A stretch of DNA of 64,000 nucleotides from DASWJZ01 sp963805325 (lineage in GTDB: Bacteria > Pseudomonadota > Alphaproteobacteria > Rhizobiales > Afifellaceae), in the NCBI GenBank assembly GCA_963805325.1, contig CAWDTS010000022.1:372001-436000 (forward strand). The letters run 5' to 3'. Under the pieces are notes generated by a model that made no database searches, was not told where the DNA came from, and was given only the letters and a program-made list of their open reading frames with translations. The position numbers were made by a program, and so were the translations under genes. Positions 15,952 through 24,421 of this stretch are shown here, one piece after another (the stretch's first letter is position 1; every line of letters starts with the position of its first letter).

Positions 15952-16875
15952 TCAGGCGAAGAGCAATGACGAAAGTCTCTGACGCCCGGCAATCGCCGCC
16001 GGATCCTTCAGTCCCCAGGCCTCGAAGAACTGCACGAGCTGCTTTCGCGCGGCTTCTTCGTTCCAAGTGCGATTGCGCTTCACGATCTCAAGCAGCGCGT
16101 CGGTCGCGCCGGCGCGATCGCCCTGGCCGTTCAGGACGAGGGCGAGATCGAAACGCGCCTGATGATCGTTCGGATCCGTTTCGAGGCGGCGTGTCAGCTC
16201 GGCCGGCCCGCCGAGCTTCTCCGCCTGTGACGCCAGATCGAGCGCGGCGCGTGCGCCGGCGATGGCCGGGTCGTTCTCCTGCTCCGGCGTCAGCCCGGCG
16301 AGAAGCCCGCGCGCCTGCGCCAGCTCGCCGAGCGCCACGAAGCAGCGGATCAAACCGCCAAGCGCCGTCATGTTGTCGGGCTCTGCCTGGAGCACGTTCG
16401 AATAGAGGCCCGCGGCGCCACCATAATCGCGCGCGCCAAGCGCCTCGGCGGCGGCATTCAGCGCCTCGTCCGTACCGCTTGGCGCGGACGGCCCTGCGAT
16501 CCGATCGATGAAGGCGGCAACCTGGCTCTCCGGGAGTGCCCCCATGAAGCCGTCGAGCGGCTGGCCGTCCTTGAAGGCGATGACGGCGGGGATCGACTGG
16601 ATGCCAAGCTGGCCGGCGATCTGCGGGTGGTCGTCGATGTTCATCTTGACCAGCCGCACCTTGCCCTTCGCTGCCTTGACGACTTTTTCAAGGACCGGCG
16701 TCAGTTGCTTGCAGGGACCGCACCACGGCGCCCAGAAGTCGACCAGAACCGGCACGCTGCGCGATGCGTTGATCACATCGACGGCGAAATCCTGGGTGGT
16801 CGTCTCCTTGATAAGATCGCCGGCCGGCGCTGCGCCGCCGCTGTCCTGACCGAAGATGAGAGATTCGGCGCTCAT
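15952..16875 (-). CDS. ybbN: Thioredoxin-fold co-chaperone YbbN (CnoX-like)
   Basis: A 307-residue cytoplasmic protein with a thioredoxin domain (residues 20-125) and a C-terminal TPR-like region. The active-site motif is WCGPC at 51-55, so the redox pair is intact, unlike E. coli YbbN where one cysteine is replaced. The helical half carries LGARDYGGAAGLYSNVL and PNDHQARFDLALVL repeats. Family members protect oxidised substrates and hand them to chaperones. It is first in a run with the LON and Trm112 genes. Confidence 0.93.
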   Translation of the reverse strand: MSAESLIFGQDSGGAAPAGDLIKETTTQDFAVDVINASRSVPVLVDFWAPWCGPCKQLTPVLEKVVKAAKGKVRLVKMNIDDHPQIAGQLGIQSIPAVIAFKDGQPLDGFMGALPESQVAAFIDRIAGPSAPSGTDEALNAAAEALGARDYGGAAGLYSNVLQAEPDNMTALGGLIRCFVALGELAQARGLLAGLTPEQENDPAIAGARAALDLASQAEKLGGPAELTRRLETDPNDHQARFDLALVLNGQGDRAGATDALLEIVKRNRTWNEEAARKQLVQFFEAWGLKDPAAIAGRQRLSSLLFA

Positions 16876-16914
16876 GGTCGCTCCGTTTATTCGCTTGGCC
16901 TCTGGCTTTGGCCC

Positions 16915-17457
16915 TTATGTGGCGGGTTTTCGCGGGCTTTCCAATGCCTCTTCGGGAGAAGCGTCGCCAGAGACGGCAAGAACCTTCGGCGCGTGGCCAG
17001 TGTGGCGGAGAAAGGCGAGGAAATCGTCCCTGCCGATCGTCGTCGTCGCGACGTTCTCGAGCGGATGGAAATTCAGGCGTGGGTGGCGAAGCAACGATGC
17101 GTCGAGGATCACGCTGACGCGCCCAGCGGTGTCATTGACCACGCCGAACGGCGTGACGGAGCCCGGCACGACGCCGAGAAGTTCCATCAGCAGTTCAGGC
17201 TTGCCAAAAGACAGGCGCGCGCTGCCGATCGCCTTGTGCAGGGTCTTCATGTCGATCGGCGCATCCTCTTCGGCGACAACCAGGAAAATCTGATCCTTCT
17301 TGTCCTTCAGGAAGAGGTTTTTCGTGTGCCCACCGGCGATCTCTCCGCGCAGCGCCTGGCTCTCCTCGACCGTGAAAAGGGGCGGATGTTCGGTGGTCTC
17401 GGTCTTGAGGCCGAGCCGATCAAGGAGGCTCAGGAGGTCGGCGCGGGAGGCGGGCAT
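16915..17457 (-). CDS. Prolyl-tRNA deacylase / YbaK-domain protein
   Basis: Free-standing editing-domain protein of the PrdX/ProXp group, 180 residues, which hydrolyses mischarged aminoacyl-tRNA, typically Ala-tRNA-Pro. Recognisable segments are EHPPLFTVEE, HTKNLFLKDKK with the conserved lysine, SVTPFGVVND and the C-terminal VNFHPLEN-type loop (here LNFHPLEN). The ATG at 17457 follows a non-conserved in-frame stretch that was left out. No clear ribosome-binding site is seen. Downstream on the same strand is ybbN, 39 bases away. Confidence 0.9.
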   Translation of the reverse strand: MPASRADLLSLLDRLGLKTETTEHPPLFTVEESQALRGEIAGGHTKNLFLKDKKDQIFLVVAEEDAPIDMKTLHKAIGSARLSFGKPELLMELLGVVPGSVTPFGVVNDTAGRVSVILDASLLRHPRLNFHPLENVATTTIGRDDFLAFLRHTGHAPKVLAVSGDASPEEALESPRKPAT

Positions 17458-17647
17458 CGGCGGATCCGGGGCGGAGGCGTCTGCCGGCGGGCTTAACGGC
17501 TTGCCGCGCGGCCGACAACTCGCGGCCGGGAGGCAGGAGCCGGCGGGGGAAGGGCGCAAGGCGGCCTCGTTGCGGCTTGTTGCAATTCCGGGGGCCTTGC
17601 GTCATATACGCCGCCTGTGCCGGACCATCCCGCCGGCATCTTTAGTT

Positions 17648-17722
17648 GCGGGTGTAGCTCAGGGGTAGAGCACAACCTTGCCAAGGTTGGGGTCGAGGGT
17701 TCGAATCCCTTCGCCCGCTCCA
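17648..17722 (+). tRNA. tRNA-Gly(GCC)
   Basis: All parts of the cloverleaf are visible: acceptor GCGGGTG paired with CGCCCGC, D-arm GCTC-AGGGGTA-GAGC, anticodon arm CAACC-TTGCCAA-GGTTG with anticodon GCC, T-loop TTCGAAT and an encoded CCA after the discriminator T. It lies 327 bases upstream of the multiheme cytochrome operon. Confidence 0.97.
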
Positions 17723-18049
17723 ATTTCTCCGGACATCTCTCGGACAATTTAAGTGCAGTCCTCCGAGGCTGCCTGACGAGGTTCGTCGACCGCGGGCGTG
17801 TACCGCAGCCACACCTGCCGGGGCCGTAAGCATCTGCGTGTGAGAGTGGCAAATATTTGCGGCTCACGCGTTGCCGATCCGCACCACTGGTGGCGTGATT
17901 CGCACGCGGCTCGGAGTCATGGCGGGAATTCGTTTGCCTCTCCGTCCGCCGTTGACCTAGCCTCCAAGAGCGGGGTCTTTCTTCCTTTCGGGGCACTGAG
18001 CGCTACCTGCGGCGTTTGTGGCTTAGGCGTTGAGCTAGCGGCGAAAACT
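17723..18049. other. Leader region of the cytochrome operon
   Basis: A 327-base stretch between tRNA-Gly and the first cytochrome gene. An open frame from 17798 runs into the gene without a stop, but its product is not conserved-looking, and the signal-anchor begins only at the ATG at 18050, so it is taken as non-coding. It holds the large inverted repeat at 17835-17868 and a TTGACC at 17952-17957 that could be a -35 element without a clear -10 partner. It presumably contains the operon promoter. Confidence 0.5.
17835..17868. promoter_or_regulatory. Extended inverted repeat upstream of the cytochrome operon
   Basis: The centre GCAAATATTTGC (17849-17860) is a perfect 12-base palindrome in otherwise GC-rich DNA. 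It is flanked by GCGTGTGAG on the left and CTCACGC on the right, making an imperfect 34-base dyad. It lies about 190 bases before the first cytochrome gene. It could be an operator for a dimeric or tetrameric regulator; the spacing does not fit Crp. Confidence 0.5.
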
Positions 18050-20512
18050 ATGTCACGTCATGCCAATTTTCGTCTCTGGTCTCTGGCGATTTCCGTTGCC
18101 GGGTTCGCGCTTGCGGGCGCTGTAACGCTCCAGTCGGTTACTGCCGAGACAATTCTGCCCGCGTCCCCACAGCATCAAGACGCAGACAACTCTCTGACCG
18201 CGAGCTTGCAGAGCTACGTGGCCGAGATCGACGGCAGCGCGGCCGGCACGCCGGCGGTGAGCGCCGTCTCGGCGCAGGGCCTGCTCGCGGTTGCGAACGC
18301 CACCGTGCCGAACGACAGCGTGCACGGCGCCGCGATGGCGAATTTGCGGGACTACCTGTCCGACGTCGTGGCGGGCGACAAGGCGCGGTCTGGCCGCGCT
18401 GGCGAATCGCAGCTGGCGCAGGCCGACACGACCGACCCGCTGCTCGCGCCCGATGCCGGCGCAGCGGCGCCTGCTGACGCGGCGGGGGCAGCGCCTGCGG
18501 CCGAGGCCGCGGGGCAGAAGCAGGATTGTGCGGGCGCGGCGCCTGCCGGCGGCGATCTGCTCGCAGGCGGTTCCGCCACGGATTGTCCTCCGGCTGCCTC
18601 CGGCGGCGACGATCTCCTCAACGCAGGCGGGGGCAGCAGCGGCGGTGGCGACGATCTCCTGAACGCCGGCGGCGGAAGCGGCGGCGGCGACGATCTCTTG
18701 GCCCCGGCTGCCTCCGGCGGCGACGATCTCCTGGCGCCGAGCGGCGGCGGTTCGGCTGGCAGCGACGATCTGCTGACACCGGCAGAGGGGACGGGCGAGA
18801 CCGCCGAGGGGCCGAAGAAGGAAGAGGCTCCGCCGGCAAAGACGGCCGACAATGGCGACGCGGAGCACGAGAAGATCTTCCTGGAGAGCAAGTACCCTTC
18901 GGCGAATACGTGCGCGACCTGCCATCCGACGCAGTACGAGCAGTGGTCCGTTTCGCAGCACGCCTATGCGCAGCTCAGCCCGGTCTTCATGGCGATGCAG
19001 GCCGCCATCAACATCAAGACGAGCGCGACCAACGGCGACTTCTGCATCCGCTGCCACACGCCGATCGGCATGAACATCAACGAGTCGGTCTACATCAGCA
19101 ATCTGAAGCGGAATCCCTCCTCGCGCGAGGGAATCACCTGCGTCGCCTGTCACCGGGTCAGCAAGGCTTACGGCAAGATCAGCGGACGTTTCGCGCTTGA
19201 GGAAGGCGACATCTACTCCCCGGTCTACGGGCCGACGGGGAACAAGGAGCTGAAGCGCGTCCTGAGCCTGCCGGAGGAGTACCGCGTCTCAACCTCCAAG
19301 GACAATCCGGGCCGCGCGATCCATACCGACATCGTGAAGTTCTTCGAGCTTACCAAGCCCGGGTTCTGCGGAACCTGCCACGACGTGACGCTTCTCAACG
19401 GCTTCAGGCTCGAGGAGGCGTTCGCCGAATTCCAGCAGACGCCGGCGGCGAAGAACGGCGTCAGCTGCCAGGACTGCCACATGGGCAAGGTCCAGGGCGC
19501 TGCGAAGGGCTATGACTTCGGGCCGGCGGCGATGGTGGGCGGCGTTCCAACCCGCAACCGCAAGCTGACCAATCACGCCTTCGCGGGGCCGGACTATTCG
19601 ATCATTCATCCCGGCATCTTCCCGCACAACGTCGACGCCGCTAAATTCAAGACGCTCGAGGAGTGGCTGCAGTTCGACTACAAGGCCGGATGGGGCACCG
19701 ACGCGTTCGAGGACAAGGCGCCGAAGAACTACAAGTTCCCCGACGCCTGGACTTCGGTCGACGATCGCTACGACGCGCGCGCGATCCTGAACACGCAGTT
19801 CGAGCGGCTGGACAAGGCGCGCCAGCGGCGTCTGGAGGTGCTGCGCAACGGCTTCAAGCTGAGCGACATCAACGTGGAAGAGGGCGACAGCAGCGGACTG
19901 AAGTTCTCCGTCGATGTCAGCAACGGCACTGACGGCCATGCCGTGCCGACCGGGTTCGACGCCGAGCGGCTGATGTTCCTGCAGGTCACGGTCACCGACA
20001 GCCACGGCAATGTGGTCTATGTCTCCGGCGACCGCGATCCGAACGGCGACGTGCGCGACCTGCATTCCCTCTACGTGCACAACGGCGAGCTGCCGCTCGA
20101 CAAGGATCTCTTCAATCTTCAATCGAAATTCATCGTGCGGCTCTTGCGCGGCGGCGAGCGTGAGCAGGTGCTCGCGGTCAACGAGTCTACCGACGTGCTG
20201 CCGTTCGTGCGGCCTGAGACGCGCGCCACGACGCTCTATGGCCGGCCGCTCGGTGCGCGCAAGCACAAGCAGACCATCGAGCCGGGCGGGAAGCGGACGG
20301 CGGACTACGCGGTGCCGGCCAACAAGCTGCGGCGCGGAGAGACGTACAGGATCGAGATCAAGATGGTCTCGCAGATGGTGCCGGTGAATCTGATTGCCGC
20401 GATTCAGGTCGCAGGTTTCGACTATCAGATGAGCCCGGCGGAGATTGCTCGTCAGGTTGTCAAAGGAAGCTTGGTTATCTGGACACGAAAGGCGACGGTC
20501 AGCATCCAATAG
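18050..20512 (+). CDS. Pentaheme c-type cytochrome with glycine-rich DDLL repeats
   Basis: First gene of the redox operon; 820 residues. A signal anchor lies at about 11-32 (LWSLAISVAGFALAGAVTL). An alanine-rich region leads to a low-complexity linker (about 165-245) with repeats such as GGDDLLNAGGG. The heme domain carries five CXXCH motifs at residues 288, 332, 364, 440 and 473 and resembles the cytochrome c554-type fold (NTCATCHPTQYEQW, GITCVACH). A C-terminal beta-rich domain contains GHAVPTGFDAER, a motif seen in many multiheme cytochromes. The ATG at 18050 is chosen because it precedes the signal segment. Likely periplasmic or exported electron carrier; substrate unknown. Confidence 0.85.
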   Translation: MSRHANFRLWSLAISVAGFALAGAVTLQSVTAETILPASPQHQDADNSLTASLQSYVAEIDGSAAGTPAVSAVSAQGLLAVANATVPNDSVHGAAMANLRDYLSDVVAGDKARSGRAGESQLAQADTTDPLLAPDAGAAAPADAAGAAPAAEAAGQKQDCAGAAPAGGDLLAGGSATDCPPAASGGDDLLNAGGGSSGGGDDLLNAGGGSGGGDDLLAPAASGGDDLLAPSGGGSAGSDDLLTPAEGTGETAEGPKKEEAPPAKTADNGDAEHEKIFLESKYPSANTCATCHPTQYEQWSVSQHAYAQLSPVFMAMQAAINIKTSATNGDFCIRCHTPIGMNINESVYISNLKRNPSSREGITCVACHRVSKAYGKISGRFALEEGDIYSPVYGPTGNKELKRVLSLPEEYRVSTSKDNPGRAIHTDIVKFFELTKPGFCGTCHDVTLLNGFRLEEAFAEFQQTPAAKNGVSCQDCHMGKVQGAAKGYDFGPAAMVGGVPTRNRKLTNHAFAGPDYSIIHPGIFPHNVDAAKFKTLEEWLQFDYKAGWGTDAFEDKAPKNYKFPDAWTSVDDRYDARAILNTQFERLDKARQRRLEVLRNGFKLSDINVEEGDSSGLKFSVDVSNGTDGHAVPTGFDAERLMFLQVTVTDSHGNVVYVSGDRDPNGDVRDLHSLYVHNGELPLDKDLFNLQSKFIVRLLRGGEREQVLAVNESTDVLPFVRPETRATTLYGRPLGARKHKQTIEPGGKRTADYAVPANKLRRGETYRIEIKMVSQMVPVNLIAAIQVAGFDYQMSPAEIARQVVKGSLVIWTRKATVSIQ

Positions 20513-20549
20513 GGCCGCGCTAAAAAACAGGGTTGGTGGGGCGATAGAT

Positions 20550-22031
20550 ATGCGTTGTTGGGCCGGCAGGCTGACTATTCCTTGTGCGCTGCTCATTTCG
20601 GTTTTTTGCCGTGATGCGCTGGCTGCCGGAAGCAGCGCGCTGAGCGACGAGCCGGTCCCGATGGTGACGGAGAAGCAGGTCGAGAAGGCGCACGCGCAAC
20701 ACACCGGCAAGGCCGGCGCCGCCGAAGAGAGCAGCGCGCTGGGCAAGGACCCGGTGCCGATGTTCGACGGCGATGCAAAGCTTGGCACGACGCCGCCGAT
20801 CCTTTCGATCGGCGATCCGTTTCTCAAGGCGGGTAATATCGCGCCGGGCATCACTCTGCCGACCGGCGCGGTCTGGCAGCCGGCGCTCTGGTTGTTCGGC
20901 AGCTACAGCACGTCCGCCGGATATTTCGACAACGGCGTGACGCCAAGCCGCGAATACTGGTCCAATCGTCTCGACCTGTTCCTCAATCTGAAGCTCTCGC
21001 CGACTGAGCGCGTGCTGCTCGGCTTCTCGCCTCTCTCCACGGGGGCAAACCACACCGGCTTTCAGCACACTACGGGCGGCAAAACCGAATTCATCAACGC
21101 GGCGAACTTCGAGATCCGCACGCTCTTCTTCGAAGGTGAGTTCGGCGAGATTTTTCCGAGGCTCGCCCCCGACGACAACAAGGGGCTCGATTTCGGCTTC
21201 TCGATTGGGCGTCAGCCGATCTTCTTCCAGGACGGCGTGATGCTCAACGATACGATGGATGCGTTCGGGATCACGCGCGACACGGTCATGATCCCGGGCG
21301 TGACCCAGGACTTGCGGATCACCGGCATCGTGGGCTTCAACGATATCCGGCGCGACGACAACAAGCTCGACAAGGACGCGCTCCTGTTCGGGGTCTTCAC
21401 CGAGACGGATTTCCCCATCAGCACAGTCGATGTCGACGCGGCGTTCGTGGCCAGCGACAACCGGGCGGGCGGCGACGCGCTCTATCTCGGCGCCTCGGCG
21501 ACGCAGCGCATCGGCCAGTACAACACGACCTTCAGCATCAACAGCTCTACGGTCGTCTCCGGTGCCAGGGGTGCTGCGGCAGATGATGGCGTGCTTCTGT
21601 TCTCGCAGATCTCGCGCACCCTGCCGCTGTCGGAGAACGTCGTCTATTTCGATGCCTTCCTGGGCATCGACAACTACTCCTCCGCAGCGCGCGACCGTGG
21701 CACCGGGGGCCCGCTCGGTCGTGTCGGCATCCTGTTCGCAGCGCCCACGGTGGGCCTTGCCGGGTCGGCGCTTTCGAATCGGGCCGACGAGGCGTTCGGC
21801 GGCGCGCTTGGCCATCAGATGTTCTTTAACCACGAAAAGACCCAGCTCACGCTTGAGGTGGCGGGACGCAAGGATACCAACAACATTGACCAGGGTGCTG
21901 TTGCAATCGGTGGCCAGTTGCTGCACGCTTTGAACAACAGAAGCAGTGTTCAAGTCGACGCATCGGTATCGGGTGGTGAAAAACGCGATATCGGGTCTGC
22001 TGTGCGCATGGAGCTGAGGACACGATTCTGA
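20550..22031 (+). CDS. Outer-membrane beta-barrel protein of the redox operon
   Basis: A 493-residue exported protein with a signal peptide ending near DALAAG. The rest has the alternating pattern of a large beta-barrel and closes with RMELRTRF, a terminal phenylalanine as expected for the outer-membrane insertion signal. No CXXCH motif is present, so it binds no c-heme itself. Residues 28-38 and 61-71 repeat an SSAL-x3-PVPM motif that may form a periplasmic plug or docking peptide. It lies 37 bases after the pentaheme gene and 4 before the reductase gene. The role as a sheath for a cytochrome, as in porin-cytochrome conduits, is inferred from context; a substrate porin is the alternative. 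Confidence 0.75.
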   Translation: MRCWAGRLTIPCALLISVFCRDALAAGSSALSDEPVPMVTEKQVEKAHAQHTGKAGAAEESSALGKDPVPMFDGDAKLGTTPPILSIGDPFLKAGNIAPGITLPTGAVWQPALWLFGSYSTSAGYFDNGVTPSREYWSNRLDLFLNLKLSPTERVLLGFSPLSTGANHTGFQHTTGGKTEFINAANFEIRTLFFEGEFGEIFPRLAPDDNKGLDFGFSIGRQPIFFQDGVMLNDTMDAFGITRDTVMIPGVTQDLRITGIVGFNDIRRDDNKLDKDALLFGVFTETDFPISTVDVDAAFVASDNRAGGDALYLGASATQRIGQYNTTFSINSSTVVSGARGAAADDGVLLFSQISRTLPLSENVVYFDAFLGIDNYSSAARDRGTGGPLGRVGILFAAPTVGLAGSALSNRADEAFGGALGHQMFFNHEKTQLTLEVAGRKDTNNIDQGAVAIGGQLLHALNNRSSVQVDASVSGGEKRDIGSAVRMELRTRF

Positions 22032-22035
22032 TCTG

Positions 22036-23334
22036 ATGGGCGCATTAAGCCAGGCGCAGCTGATAGAGTTGACGCTTCAGGTCGGTGGCGGGCTGATCGT
22101 GCTTGCTGCTCTCCTGCAGGTGGGCGTCGGGCTCGCCGCTGAATTCAATGGCGCTCTGTACAGGCGCCGCATGGACGAACGCCGGTTGCAGCTCGTCCAG
22201 GCGCAGACCGACATCCTGATCAAACGCGCCGAGGTGGACTTTCAGCGCAGCGCGCTGACTTGGGCGGGCAAGCGAAAGTTCCGTGTCGTCGAACGGCGGA
22301 TCGAGAACGAGGCTGGCGATATCTGCTCCTTTTACCTGGCGCCGCACGATGGCGGGGCACTGCCGCCGTTTCAGCCGGGCCAGTTTCTGACCTTTGAGCT
22401 GAAGATTCCGGACCAGCCGGCGCCGGTGGTGCGCTGTTACTCCTTGTCGGACACTCCAACGGCCCAGGGGCACTACCGCGTTACCATCAAGCGGTTGGGG
22501 CCGCCGCCCAAGGCGGAGCCTGGAACTCCCCCCGGCCTTTCGTCGACCTTTTTCCACACCGGCCTGAAAGAAGGGGACGTGGTCGATGTGATGGCGCCCA
22601 ACGGCAGCTTTCACCTCGACGTGAACTCGGACAGGCCGGTCGTGCTGATCGGCGGCGGGGTTGGGCTGACGCCGGTTCTGTCGATGCTGAAATGGCTTGC
22701 CGACACGAACAGCCACCGCGAGACGTGGTTCTTCTATGCCGTCCGCAATTCCGGCGATCTTGCGCTGCGCAATGAGATCGAAGAGATCATCAAGAGTCGC
22801 AGCCATTTCCACTCGGTCATCGTCTACAGCGATCCGACGGAGACTTGCGTCGAAGGCAAGGACTTCGACTTCAAGGGATATCTCTCCGTCGAGGTCATGA
22901 AGCGCTATATCGCCACCTCGAATTACGAGTTCTATATCTGCGGGCCGCCGCCCATGATGAAGGCGGTGACGGGCGCATTGATCGAGTGGGGCGTCCCGGA
23001 GGAGGACGTTCACTTCGAGGCGTTTGGGCCGGCTTCCGTAAAGAACGTCGGGAAGCAGGAAACGTCAGCTGCCGGGACCGGCGCGAAGGTGGAATTCGCG
23101 CGGTCGGGCAAGTCGTTGACCTGGGCGGAAGCGTCGGGGACACTGCTGGAATTGGCGGAAGCCAACGGCCTGCGGATCAACTCCGGTTGCCGGGCGGGTA
23201 ATTGCGGAACCTGCGCAACGGCGATCAAATCGGGTAATGTCACTTACGTTACGCGTCCGGCGAGTAAGCCGGCGCAGGGCACGGCGCTGGTGTGCATCGC
23301 CTGTCCGGATGGGGATGTCGTGCTGGATGCGTGA
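22036..23334 (+). CDS. Membrane-anchored FAD/NAD(P)-binding ferredoxin reductase with 2Fe-2S domain
   Basis: A 432-residue electron-transfer flavoprotein. One N-terminal transmembrane helix (about 12-34) is followed by a basic coiled segment, an FAD-binding barrel with RCYSLSD, an NAD(P)-binding domain with IGGGVGLTPVLSML and CGPPPMM, and a C-terminal plant-type 2Fe-2S domain with C-x4-C-x2-C (GCRAGNCGTC) and a distal cysteine near residue 420. This order is like oxygenase reductases and Na+-NQR subunit F. It would pass electrons between NAD(P)H and the membrane components of this operon. Start is 4 bases after the barrel gene. Confidence 0.9.
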   Translation: MGALSQAQLIELTLQVGGGLIVLAALLQVGVGLAAEFNGALYRRRMDERRLQLVQAQTDILIKRAEVDFQRSALTWAGKRKFRVVERRIENEAGDICSFYLAPHDGGALPPFQPGQFLTFELKIPDQPAPVVRCYSLSDTPTAQGHYRVTIKRLGPPPKAEPGTPPGLSSTFFHTGLKEGDVVDVMAPNGSFHLDVNSDRPVVLIGGGVGLTPVLSMLKWLADTNSHRETWFFYAVRNSGDLALRNEIEEIIKSRSHFHSVIVYSDPTETCVEGKDFDFKGYLSVEVMKRYIATSNYEFYICGPPPMMKAVTGALIEWGVPEEDVHFEAFGPASVKNVGKQETSAAGTGAKVEFARSGKSLTWAEASGTLLELAEANGLRINSGCRAGNCGTCATAIKSGNVTYVTRPASKPAQGTALVCIACPDGDVVLDA

Positions 23335-23393
23335 GGCGCGCGCGGGGGCGGCGTGCCCGGCATCGAACACGCGATTGGGAGCGAGGTTCTAAA

Positions 23394-24416
23394 ATGTTGG
23401 GCTCGGTGACACGACTGGTTTTCGCGCGGTGGCAGTGGGCCGTCGTCGCCCTCTTGATGTTGATTGGCCTTGGCTCGAGCGTTGCCACGGCCACCGATCC
23501 GACGCTTGTCGTCGGGCCGAACGAATGCGCCGAGTGCCACAAGAAGGAGACGATGATCTGGCAGCACACGCATCATTTCTCGACGTTCCGCGACCTGCCG
23601 AACAATCCGGATGCGGAGAAGATTGCGTCGAAGATGGGCGTCAAGCGGCTGAAGGCGGAGAGCCTCTGCCTGAATTGTCATTTCACGGTGCAGAACGTTG
23701 ACGGCGAGGACAAGACGATCGCCGGCATTTCTTGCGAGTCGTGCCACGGTGCGGGCAAGAACTGGTACAAGGTTCATTCCGGCTTCAGCGGCAAGAAGGA
23801 AGGTCAGGAGACCGACGCGGAGATCGCCAAGCGGTGGGCAGACTCCGAAGCCGCCGGCATGATCCGTCCGAAGAATACCTACCGGCTTGCTGAGAACTGC
23901 TTCGGTTGCCACCTCGTGCCGAATGAGAAGCTGGTCAATGTCGGCGGTCATACGGCCGGCAGCGACTTCGAGCTCGTCGCCTGGAGCCAGGGCGAGATCC
24001 GCCACAACACCTGGTACAACAAGGGCGCCTCGAATCCGGAAGCCTCGCCCGAGCGTAAGCGCATGCTCTTCATCGTCGGCCGTATCGCCGAGCTGGAGAT
24101 GTCGCTGACCGGCGTCAGCAAGGCGACCGAGAAGGCCGACTACGCGGTGAAGATGGCGAAGCGCGCCGACAATGCCCGTAAGGCCATGGCGAGCCTCGCC
24201 AAACTGCTGCCGGAAGCGCCGGAGCTGGCGGAGATCGCGCAGATCGGCACTGACGCGGGACTGAAGCTGAACAATGAGGCCGAACTGGTTGACGCGGCGG
24301 GCAAGGTCTCCGTGCTCGGCCTGCAATTCGCCAGCGCCTACGATGGCTCCAAATTCGCGGCGGTGGACAAGTACATTCCTGACTCTTCGCACTTCAAGGG
24401 CCAAGTCTCCAACTAG
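23394..24416 (+). CDS. Tetraheme cytochrome c554-like protein
   Basis: A 340-residue periplasmic cytochrome with an uncleaved or cleaved signal segment at about 12-32. Four CXXCH motifs are at residues 45, 92, 114 and 170. The sequence around them (NECAECHKKETMIWQHTHH, CESCHGAGKNW) fits the cytochrome_C554 family, whose best-known member accepts electrons from hydroxylamine oxidoreductase in nitrifiers. No such oxidoreductase is present in the window. The last 110 residues are helical and not heme-binding. A mobile periplasmic carrier between the membrane cytochrome b and the larger cytochromes is the likely role. Confidence 0.87.
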   Translation: MLGSVTRLVFARWQWAVVALLMLIGLGSSVATATDPTLVVGPNECAECHKKETMIWQHTHHFSTFRDLPNNPDAEKIASKMGVKRLKAESLCLNCHFTVQNVDGEDKTIAGISCESCHGAGKNWYKVHSGFSGKKEGQETDAEIAKRWADSEAAGMIRPKNTYRLAENCFGCHLVPNEKLVNVGGHTAGSDFELVAWSQGEIRHNTWYNKGASNPEASPERKRMLFIVGRIAELEMSLTGVSKATEKADYAVKMAKRADNARKAMASLAKLLPEAPELAEIAQIGTDAGLKLNNEAELVDAAGKVSVLGLQFASAYDGSKFAAVDKYIPDSSHFKGQVSN

Positions 24417-24421
24417 CCTGG

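Noticed and set aside
17798..18049. Upstream extension of the pentaheme cytochrome gene
   Set aside because: It is in frame but lies before the signal anchor, has no ribosome-binding site at its start and contains the palindrome. An 84-residue leader before an export signal is unlikely.
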